DNA of 41,871 bases from an uncultured bacterium. GTDB taxonomy: Bacteria; Verrucomicrobiota; Lentisphaeria; Oligosphaerales; Oligosphaeraceae. Below, in pieces: positions 33,470 to 39,844 of the stretch; the stretch's first letter is position 1; every line of letters begins with the position of its first letter. Under the pieces are notes generated by a model, which was not told the origin of the DNA, did no database searches, and was given only the letters and a program-made list of their open reading frames with translations. The DNA lies in the NCBI GenBank assembly GCA_902776645.1, contig CACYQT010000050.1, positions 1 to 41,871 of the forward strand, written 5' to 3'. The translations under genes were made by a program, and so were the position numbers.

Positions 33470-34690
33470 ATGGCCAACGTATATCCCTTCGCATCCGTCT
33501 CCGCCCTTGGAGAAAACGCCCCGCGAGTCGCAACGCTCCCCTATGACGTGATGAACCGCGCGGAAGCCGCCAAAATGGCGGCCGGCAATCCCGTGAGCTT
33601 CCTTCGCGTGACACGTTCGGAAATCGACCTGCCGGACTCCGTCGATCCCTACGCACCAGCCGTTTATGAAAAGGCCGCCCAGAACTGGCAGGCCTTGAAA
33701 TCGTCCGTTCTTACGACGGACAAGCGGCCGGCCTTCTATGTCTATTCGCTCGTCATGAACGGCCGCCGCCAGACAGGCGTCGTCGCCGCCGCCTCCGTCG
33801 ACGACTATGACAACAACATCGTCCGCAAGCATGAGAAGACGCGCAAGGAGAAGGAGGACGACCGCACGCGTCACATCACGGCGCTCCGTGCGCAGACCGG
33901 CCCCGTGTTCCTTACTTATAAAGACTCCGCCGCCATTGACGACATCGTCGAAAAGACCATGAAGACCGTCCCGATCTTCGATTTCACCGCCGAAGACGGC
34001 ATCTCCCACACAGGCTGGCGGGTCGCCGATGAATTGACGCTTGCCCTCCAAGGCGCGTTCGCGGCCGTGCCGTTGCTGTATATCGCGGACGGACACCACC
34101 GCGCGGCATCCGCCTCCCGCACGCAGGCCACCCTCAAGGCGGCCGGAACGGATTCCCCCGAATCCGCCCATTTTCTCTCCGTCATCTTCCCTGCCGGCCA
34201 GCTGAAGATTCTCGCCTACAACCGCGTCGTCTTCGATCTGAACGGCCTCTCCGACGAACAGTTCCTGCAGAAAATCACGAACGCCGTCGAATCCATCGCC
34301 CCATGCGACAACGCCGAGCCGTCCGACGCGGGGCAGGCCTGCATGTTCTTCCAAGGCAAATGGTGGAAACTCGTCTTCAAACCGACCGCCCTGACAGCCG
34401 GCCCCGTTGACAAGCTGGATGTGTCACGCCTGCAGAACGACGTCCTCTCCCCCATCCTCGGCATCGATGATCCGCGCACGTCCAAGAAAATCGACTTTGT
34501 CGGAGGCATCCGCGGCACAGGCGAACTCGAAAAACGCGTCCTTTCCGGCGAAGCAAAAGTCGCCTTCTCCATGTATCCGACCAGTCTTGACCAATTGATG
34601 GACATCGCGGATGACAACGCCATCATGCCGCCGAAATCCACTTGGTTCGAACCGAAACTCCGCGACGGCCTCTTCGTCCACGAAATCTGA
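33470..34690 (+). CDS. DUF1015 family protein
   Basis: 406 residues. The family marks are present: the N-terminal VYPFASVSALGENAPRVATL leading to PYDVMNR, the later HEKTRKEKEDDRTRH stretch, YIADGHHRAASASR with A206-D207-G208-H209-H210, and a C-terminal WFEPKLRDGLFVHEI. DUF1015 proteins are widespread in Firmicutes, Lentisphaerota and archaea, frequently beside serine-biosynthesis genes, and have no settled biochemical role; the ADGHHR motif suggests a phosphate-handling or ParB/Srx-like site. No signal peptide. It follows recO after 170 bases, so it likely has its own promoter (TATATAAT at 33413-33420), and precedes lysA by 24 bases. Confidence 0.82.
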   Translation: MANVYPFASVSALGENAPRVATLPYDVMNRAEAAKMAAGNPVSFLRVTRSEIDLPDSVDPYAPAVYEKAAQNWQALKSSVLTTDKRPAFYVYSLVMNGRRQTGVVAAASVDDYDNNIVRKHEKTRKEKEDDRTRHITALRAQTGPVFLTYKDSAAIDDIVEKTMKTVPIFDFTAEDGISHTGWRVADELTLALQGAFAAVPLLYIADGHHRAASASRTQATLKAAGTDSPESAHFLSVIFPAGQLKILAYNRVVFDLNGLSDEQFLQKITNAVESIAPCDNAEPSDAGQACMFFQGKWWKLVFKPTALTAGPVDKLDVSRLQNDVLSPILGIDDPRTSKKIDFVGGIRGTGELEKRVLSGEAKVAFSMYPTSLDQLMDIADDNAIMPPKSTWFEPKLRDGLFVHEI

Positions 34691-34714
34691 TTTCCCCATA
34701 CCAAAAGGCATCCC

Positions 34715-35980
34715 ATGAAAATCCAAAACGGCCAAATCTATCTGGAAGACGTCCCTGTCACGCTCATCGCGCAGACCTATGGCACCCCCACCTACGTCTA
34801 TGAGGAAAACCGCATCCGCGACAATTTCCGCCGAGCGCTGAACGCCTTCAAAAAATACTACCCGAACTTCCGCTTCTTCTACGCCATCAAGGCCAACAAC
34901 AATCTCGCCGTCGCCAACATCCTCCGCCAGGAAGGCGCGGGCATCGACGCGGCGTCCATCAACGAAATCCTTCTTGCGCAGAAACTTGGGCTCGGCGGTG
35001 ACAATGTCATGTTCTCCGGCAACTTCCTGTCTGACGACGATATCCAGCAGGGCCTCAAATCCGGCGTCATCTTCAATCTGGACGACATCTCCATCCTCCC
35101 GCGCGTTCTCAAATACGGCAAGCCTGAATTCCTTTCCTTCCGTCTCAACCCTGGCTACGGCGCGTGCGAAGTCGGCGACTTTGTCTGCAATGGCGGCCCG
35201 AACGCCAAGTTCGGCGTCCATCCGGACCAGATCATGGACGCCTACCGCATGGCCAAGGAGGCCGGCATCAAGCGTTTCGGCGCCCACATGATGCCCGGCT
35301 CCTGCATCCGCGATCCGGAATATTTCAAATTCATCACGGGCCTTCTGATGGACAACATCGGAAAGGTCGGAAAGGAGCTCGGCATAGATTTCGAATTCAT
35401 CGATCTCGGCGGCGGTCTCGGCATCCCCTACAAGCATGAAGACGGCCCGCTGGACATCGACAAGGCCGCGCAGCTCGTCGCGGAAATCTTCACGGAGAAG
35501 CTCAACGAGTACGGCCTCAAGCCGCCGCGGCTCATGATGGAGCCTGCCCGTTATTTCGTCGGTGACGCAGGCTATGTCGTTGGAACCGTCCATTCCATCA
35601 AGAACTCCTACAAGCGGATCATCGGGACGGACGTCTCCATGAACACGCTCGCCCGCCCCGCCATGTACGGTGCCTACCACCATATCTATGTGAACGGACG
35701 TGAGGACGAAGCGCGCAAGCCCGTCGGCCTCTGCGGACAAGTCTGCGAAAACACGGACTTCTGGGTGAAGGAGCGCATGCTGCCCGAAGGCATTACGCTC
35801 GGCGACATCATCGTTGTCGAAAACGCGGGGGCCTATGGCTACGCCATGAGCTACCAGTACAACGGCCGCCTGAAGCCCGCCGAAGTGCTCGTCAACGGCG
35901 ACAGGCATTGGCTCATCCGCCAGCGTGAAACCATCGAGGATCTCGTCCGCAACGTCACTGTGCCAGATCATCTGAAGTGA
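34715..35980 (+). CDS. lysA: Diaminopimelate decarboxylase
   Basis: 421 residues, a fold-III PLP decarboxylase. The PLP Lys is K59 in FFYAIKANNN, a phosphate-binding GGGLGIPY lies near residue 235, MMEPARYFVGDAGYVV supplies the substrate Arg, and GLCGQVCENTDFW carries the catalytic Cys of the partner subunit. AGAYGYAMSYQYNGRLKPAEVL is the usual LysA end. It turns meso-diaminopimelate into lysine, the last step of lysine synthesis, and draws from the same pool as peptidoglycan. It follows the DUF1015 gene by 24 bases and is probably co-transcribed. It could be a relative such as carboxynorspermidine decarboxylase, but the Cys and Arg motifs favour LysA. Confidence 0.9.
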   Translation: MKIQNGQIYLEDVPVTLIAQTYGTPTYVYEENRIRDNFRRALNAFKKYYPNFRFFYAIKANNNLAVANILRQEGAGIDAASINEILLAQKLGLGGDNVMFSGNFLSDDDIQQGLKSGVIFNLDDISILPRVLKYGKPEFLSFRLNPGYGACEVGDFVCNGGPNAKFGVHPDQIMDAYRMAKEAGIKRFGAHMMPGSCIRDPEYFKFITGLLMDNIGKVGKELGIDFEFIDLGGGLGIPYKHEDGPLDIDKAAQLVAEIFTEKLNEYGLKPPRLMMEPARYFVGDAGYVVGTVHSIKNSYKRIIGTDVSMNTLARPAMYGAYHHIYVNGREDEARKPVGLCGQVCENTDFWVKERMLPEGITLGDIIVVENAGAYGYAMSYQYNGRLKPAEVLVNGDRHWLIRQRETIEDLVRNVTVPDHLK

Positions 35981-36212
35981 AATTCAGCCGAAGCATGAAA
36001 GCATGCGCAGACAGATCATCCGCTATCTCCTGTCATAGGAATTTTCACGATTTTCGATTTTTTTTGCATCAGATCATACAATACAATTTGCCTTTTCGCG
36101 TTTCATGATTGACAGACGCGGAACACAAGATGACGAAAGCGTCAATCGGCAGTCCGCGTCTGAGCAACACAGCACCCAATCAATCACCAACAACTTGAAA
36201 AGGAGATTTAAC

Positions 36213-36827
36213 ATGAAAAAACTACTCGCAGCTCTCATCTTCGCAGGATTCGGAATCGTAGTCGCGCAGGATGCGCCGCCAGCGGAAAAACCGGCAGCCC
36301 CCAGAAATGAACAGGGCGGACGCCCCGGACGTCCCGGCGGCGGCCAGTTCAACCCTGAAAGATTCCAGGCCAACATGATCAAACGCATGGAAGGCCAGAT
36401 GGCGGAACTTCTGAAGGAATACGACAAGAACCAGGACGGCACGCTGGACGCGGAAGAAAAGGCCTTCATGGAAAAGGATCTTGACGAAGCCCTCAAGAAG
36501 GCACGCCTCGCCAACACCTACCAGAGAATCAAAGTCATCGACGTCGATGGCGACCTGAAGTTCAGCGATGAAGAAAAGGAAAAAGCCCCGCAGCGCCTCC
36601 GTGAGGACATGCAGAAACGCGGCCCCGGCCGTGGCGGCTTCGGCGGCCCTGGCTTCGGCCCACGTGACGGCAACGGCCCGCGTGGTGGACAAGGCCCCCG
36701 TGGTGGACAAGGCCCCCGTGGAGGAAACGGCCAGCGCGGCGGCAACGGCCGCGGCGGCAACGGCCCCCGCGGCGGACAAGGTCCCCGCGGTGACAACCCG
36801 CCTCCGGAACCTCCGCCGGCTGAATAA
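36213..36827 (+). CDS. Secreted EF-hand protein with Gly-Arg-rich C-terminal repeats
   Basis: 204 residues from the ATG at 36213, preceded by AAGGAGA. A signal peptide (1-18) ends near VVAQ. EF-hand loop 1 is ideal: D71, N73, D75, G76, T77, D79 and E82. Loop 2 (D110, D112, D114, S118, E121) is a weaker match, with Leu at the usual Gly position. From about 137 the protein is low complexity, built on PRGGQG/NG hexapeptides (18-bp DNA repeats), ending in Pro-Glu. It should bind calcium outside the cytoplasm. The basic repeats could bind polyanions such as nucleic acid, LPS or glycans, but this is inference. It stands alone between lysA and recX with its own terminator. Confidence 0.82.
   Translation: MKKLLAALIFAGFGIVVAQDAPPAEKPAAPRNEQGGRPGRPGGGQFNPERFQANMIKRMEGQMAELLKEYDKNQDGTLDAEEKAFMEKDLDEALKKARLANTYQRIKVIDVDGDLKFSDEEKEKAPQRLREDMQKRGPGRGGFGGPGFGPRDGNGPRGGQGPRGGQGPRGGNGQRGGNGRGGNGPRGGQGPRGDNPPPEPPPAE
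36681..36734. repeat. 18-bp tandem repeat inside the EF-hand gene
   Basis: Two exact 18-base units (36681-36698 and 36699-36716) are followed by a diverged third. They encode RGGQGP hexapeptides of the Gly-Arg-rich tail. Confidence 0.9.
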
Positions 36828-36853
36828 GATCGATTTTTGAAAAAAATTCTAAA

Positions 36854-36888
36854 AAAGGGCTCCATCCCGCCAAGGGATGGAGCCCTTT
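36854..36888 (+). terminator. Intrinsic terminator of the EF-hand gene
   Basis: A perfect 15-bp stem, AAAGGGCTCCATCCC / GGGATGGAGCCCTTT, with a five-base loop starts 26 bases after the stop codon. The stem itself ends in TTT. Confidence 0.92.
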
Positions 36889-37209
36889 CTGCGTTTATAC
36901 CAATACCAAATGACAGTTCAAAAACACGAACGGACATGAATGGATTTGATTTTCGGGACGCGGCTTCATTTCGCTTTTGAATGAACGGCGCGCAATGGGC
37001 ATGGAGGAAAAACACGGAAAGGCGCACGCCTTGCGGTGGCAGGCCGTCTATAACGGCCTATCGAAAAAACGAAACCATGCGCCATCTGGCGACTTTCTTC
37101 ACGAAACTGGCCCCATTGGAAACATCACATGCCATGGATGCCCCGCGTGTGTTTTGAAAACGCCTTTACCTATAATATATATACACCTCTTATATAGCCT
37201 CCCCTTCCC
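36889..37209. other. Non-coding gap before recX
   Basis: About 320 bases with no convincing gene. A 104-codon frame from 36977 crosses into recX, lacks a ribosome site and resembles nothing I know. A small hairpin, AGGCCGT-CTATA-ACGGCCT (about 37041-37059), and local GC-rich patches leave room for a small RNA, but I recognise no family. The end holds a TA-rich promoter-like stretch. Confidence 0.5.
37154..37181 (+). promoter_or_regulatory. Possible recX promoter
   Basis: TTGAAA (37154-37159), a 16-base gap and TATATA (37176-37181) stand close before recX; a TATAAT at 37171 is an alternative -10 box with worse spacing. This leaves only about 20 bases of leader. Confidence 0.3.
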
Positions 37210-37692
37210 ATGTCCTCCGAATCCCTTGAACTCTGCCGCGAAAAAGCCCTCCGCCTTCTCGAAAACAGCCCGCATTCCGTGCGAGGCTTGAAGCAGAAGC
37301 TTTTCAATGCCGGTAAATTCACCGCGCAGGACATCCAGACCATCATCGATGATTTGCTGAAGGCCGGGCTGCTGGACGACGCGATGTTCGCCGCAAACTA
37401 CATCGACTACCTCAAAACGACTGGCATCGGACGATTCAAGGCCATTTTCAAGCTAAAGAGCAAAGGCGTTCCCCAGAACATTGTCAAAGAGGCAATGGAA
37501 AAATACTGGGGGATGGATGAAAGCGACGACGAACGGGCCGCCGAAGCGGCTAGAATCAAGTGGCGGTCACTGAAAAACAAAAAAGACTGGCCTGATGTCA
37601 AAAAACTCCAAGCGGTCGCAAGATTTCTCGCCAACAGAGGTTTTCCCATGGATGTCATCCATTCTGTGATGAATGAAATAAAAAATCAATAA
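37210..37692 (+). CDS. recX: Regulatory protein RecX
   Basis: 160 residues, all helical, matching the three-repeat RecX fold: ALRLLENSPHSVRGLKQKLF in the first repeat, then IDDLLKAGLLDDAMFAANYIDY, GRFKAIFKLKSKGVPQNIVKEAME and RFLANRGFPMDVIHSVM. RecX caps and shortens RecA filaments. The length is normal. No recA gene is adjacent. No clear ribosome site precedes the ATG, as the transcript leader is short. It lies about 200 bases before the dcw cluster, separated by a promoter and repeat region. Confidence 0.87.
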   Translation: MSSESLELCREKALRLLENSPHSVRGLKQKLFNAGKFTAQDIQTIIDDLLKAGLLDDAMFAANYIDYLKTTGIGRFKAIFKLKSKGVPQNIVKEAMEKYWGMDESDDERAAEAARIKWRSLKNKKDWPDVKKLQAVARFLANRGFPMDVIHSVMNEIKNQ

Positions 37693-37719
37693 AAAAATCA
37701 TTTTTTTTGCTTTTCTTTA

Positions 37720-37747
37720 TTGACATGGTGGTTTTTTGCGATATTTT
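37720..37747 (+). promoter_or_regulatory. Promoter of the mraZ/dcw operon
   Basis: A perfect TTGACA (37720-37725), 16 bases and TATTTT (37742-37747). This is the best sigma-70-like match in the window and leaves a leader of about 145 bases before mraZ. GGTG/CACC words overlap its spacer. Confidence 0.55.
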
Positions 37748-37833
37748 AGGAAGAAATCACCATAAAATGGTGATAAAAACCTAGTTTTTCCTAGAATTTC
37801 TTCTCCAAAAGGTCCTCTAGGAAGAAATCACCA
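37747..37833. promoter_or_regulatory. Repeat-rich leader of mraZ, probable MraZ operator
   Basis: TAGGAAGAAATCACCA occurs twice exactly (37747-37762 and 37818-37833, 71 bases apart). The first copy overlaps a palindrome ATCACCAT-AAA-ATGGTGAT (37756-37774), and CATGGTGG flanks the region at 37724 and 37858. MraZ is known to bind GTG/GGG-containing direct repeats before its own gene, so these GGTG/CACC repeats are likely its autoregulatory site. Confidence 0.6.
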
Positions 37834-37898
37834 AGAGAGAGGGATGTTTCACCTAACCATGGTGGAATCATGAAATCTTTCATGGATTTCGACATCTC

Positions 37899-38396
37899 AT
37901 GCCAGAAAAAGCACAACATCTCAGAGAATTCGTGATGTCTGCCCAATCAACAGTGGACAGCCAGCGGCGTCTTGCCATCCCAAAGGCATGGCGGCTTGAC
38001 ACGGATACGGAAGGGACGCGCTTTTTCCTGACGTTGGGTTCGGGCCCCTCTCTGGAATTCTACGAATACGCTGAATTTGAAAGACGTCGTGAAATCGCCA
38101 TTCAAAAAATGGTGGATGTCCAATCAGACATACTGGCGACGTCCTCCGCCAGAAATTCAGCCATCATAACGCTAGATAAGCAAGGCCGTTTCGTTGTCCC
38201 GCAACACCTGCTGGACATTGCGAGGATCAAAACAGATGTTTACTGCGAGGGGTCATTCGCCTGCGGGAGAATCATTGCGTTGGAGATATGGAACCAGATC
38301 GATCCTGGTCCGGACGCCACCATTGAATTCAACCACAGCCTCCGTCCCGCTGCCGTTGTCACCGATGCGAAACTGGTACTTACACAAACACAATGA
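37899..38396 (+). CDS. mraZ: Transcriptional regulator MraZ
   Basis: 165 residues with the two AbrB-like MraZ repeats: STVDSQRRLAIPKAWR (17-32) and ITLDKQGRFVVPQHLLDIARI in the second half. The start at 37899 is preferred because a Phe (residue 11) falls nine residues before the conserved Asp, as in MraZ N-termini. The ATG at 37935 would cut into the first strand. Neither has a good ribosome site. It forms an oligomeric ring, binds repeats before mraZ and represses the division and cell wall operon. Its stop overlaps the rsmH start by four bases (ATGA), typical of dcw clusters. The length is slightly above the usual 140-150. Confidence 0.88.
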   Translation: MPEKAQHLREFVMSAQSTVDSQRRLAIPKAWRLDTDTEGTRFFLTLGSGPSLEFYEYAEFERRREIAIQKMVDVQSDILATSSARNSAIITLDKQGRFVVPQHLLDIARIKTDVYCEGSFACGRIIALEIWNQIDPGPDATIEFNHSLRPAAVVTDAKLVLTQTQ

Positions 38397-39358
38397 CATT
38401 CAGCCATATCCCAGTTCTTTTTCAACAAGTCATAAGCCTGGTAGCCGAACACGGCCCCAAGCGGATCATCGACGCCACCATCGGTGGCGGCGGACACGCC
38501 AGAGGGCTTCTTGAACGGCTCCCCGAAGCGCAACTGCTCGGCATCGACCGTGACGACACGGCCATCGCCGCCGCCAGCCAGAATCTTGAGCCTTTCAAAG
38601 ACCGCGTGGTCATCCGCAAAGGCGTCTTTTCGGACATGAAAGCCATCGCCGCCGCCATCGGCTGGGATCATGCGGACGCAGTCCTTATGGACATCGGCGT
38701 ATCATCCCATCAGATCGACACCCCGGAAAGAGGCTTTTCCTTCAGAATGGACGGTCCGCTCGACATGCGCATGAACCAAGAGGATACGGTGACAGCCGCC
38801 ACCCTCCTCAACACCGCCTCGCAGGAAGAGCTGGAGACCATCATCAGAGACTACGGCGAGGAATTCAAGGCAAGATTGATTGCCAGAGAGATTGTCAAGC
38901 GCAGGGAGAAGAAGCCGTGGGAAACCACAGGCGAACTCAACCAGCTACTTGAAAAAATCGTCGGCTTCGGGCATCAGCACGGTCTGCCGCCCGCGACCAG
39001 AACCTTCCAGGCTTTGCGAATCGCGGTCAACCACGAATTGGATGAACTCACAAACGCGCTGAAAAGCGCTTTGGAGATTCTCGCGCCGAACGGCATCCTC
39101 GCCGTCATCACATTCCATTCGCTTGAAGACAGAATCGTAAAGCACTTTTTCCAATATGAAGCCGCCACATGCGTCTGTCCGCCCAAAATGCCGATATGCA
39201 CATGTGGAAAAAAGAAAACCATCGACATCCTCACGCGAAAGCCGGTCACGGCCGACGAGGAGGAACTGAAAACCAATCCGCGCGCGGCTTGCGCAAAACT
39301 CCGAGCCGCCATGAAACTGGACATTGAACAGACAACTGCAACCAGTAGCAAACAATAA
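38393..39358 (+). CDS. rsmH: 16S rRNA (cytosine-1402-N4)-methyltransferase RsmH
   Basis: 321 residues. The family start HIPVLFQQVI (5-14) is followed by SAM motif I IIDATIGGGGHARGLLERLP (25-44), GIDRDDTAI, VLMDIGVSSHQIDTPERGFSF, and the late VITFHSLEDRIVKHFF with a Cys-containing segment and RAACAKLRA ending. The enzyme methylates C1402 of 16S rRNA, fine-tuning the decoding centre. The order mraZ-rsmH-ftsL-ftsI is the conserved dcw start. It is translationally coupled to mraZ. The length matches the family. Confidence 0.95.
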   Translation: MTFSHIPVLFQQVISLVAEHGPKRIIDATIGGGGHARGLLERLPEAQLLGIDRDDTAIAAASQNLEPFKDRVVIRKGVFSDMKAIAAAIGWDHADAVLMDIGVSSHQIDTPERGFSFRMDGPLDMRMNQEDTVTAATLLNTASQEELETIIRDYGEEFKARLIAREIVKRREKKPWETTGELNQLLEKIVGFGHQHGLPPATRTFQALRIAVNHELDELTNALKSALEILAPNGILAVITFHSLEDRIVKHFFQYEAATCVCPPKMPICTCGKKKTIDILTRKPVTADEEELKTNPRAACAKLRAAMKLDIEQTTATSSKQ

Positions 39359-39393
39359 CAACAACAAATCATTTCCCAGAGGGAGGCAAAAAC

Positions 39394-39792
39394 ATGACAC
39401 TCAACCCAAGCAAAAAAAACACTAGCTGGAATTCCATGCAGAACGACAAATACGCCTGCATGGTCGTATTCCGCACCCTGTCTTTCCTGTGCATCGCAGG
39501 TCTCATCGTCATTCTCGGCTATCTGTACATCAACATCAACAGCCAGAACCGCAAGCTGGACACGGAAAACAACAAGAAAATGGCCGAATACGCCGACCTT
39601 TCCGTCAAACTGCAGAACATTGAAAGCGAACTGGAGCAGAAAGGGAACCTCCAGCTCCTCAGCAAAGCTCCCGAACTCAATCTCCGCAAGGCGACCACCG
39701 CCCAGATTTTCATTCTGGACGCTCCGACGCCGCTTGAAGTCGTACAGGAAGGCGAAAACATGAAGGCCCCGCTGCAAGTCGCGGGAAAATAA
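39394..39792 (+). CDS. FtsL-like division protein
   Basis: 132 residues: a short cytoplasmic N-terminus, one membrane helix at about 24-46, then a charged coiled-coil-like stretch (NSQNRKLDTENNKKMAEYAD) and a short tail. Size, topology and position between rsmH and ftsI are those of FtsL, which bridges FtsB, FtsQ and the FtsWI synthase at the septum. FtsL diverges quickly, so sequence alone would not name it. AGAGGGAGG stands just before the ATG. It lies 35 bases after rsmH and 52 before ftsI in the same operon. Confidence 0.7.
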   Translation: MTLNPSKKNTSWNSMQNDKYACMVVFRTLSFLCIAGLIVILGYLYININSQNRKLDTENNKKMAEYADLSVKLQNIESELEQKGNLQLLSKAPELNLRKATTAQIFILDAPTPLEVVQEGENMKAPLQVAGK

Positions 39793-39844
39793 CCAACTAT
39801 AACTGCAACCCATTCAGAACCAACAGGGGAAGGTTGTCCTGAAC

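Noticed and set aside
34424..35971. 515-codon open frame on the minus strand
   Set aside because: Antisense to lysA; its translation is Asp/Glu/Val/Ala-rich without motifs, as for other long minus frames at 2206-3249 and 3262-4260.
36960..37130. Known structured RNA (6S, SRP, RNase P or tmRNA)
   Set aside because: Hairpins are present but none of the conserved core sequences of these RNAs could be recognised.
36977..37291. 104-codon frame before and into recX
   Set aside because: It overlaps recX by 82 bases, has no ribosome site and its composition is not gene-like.
37844..37873. Nine-codon leader peptide (MFHLTMVES) before mraZ
   Set aside because: The AGAGAGGG stretch touches the ATG, too close for a working ribosome site, and the peptide has no regulatory codon pattern.
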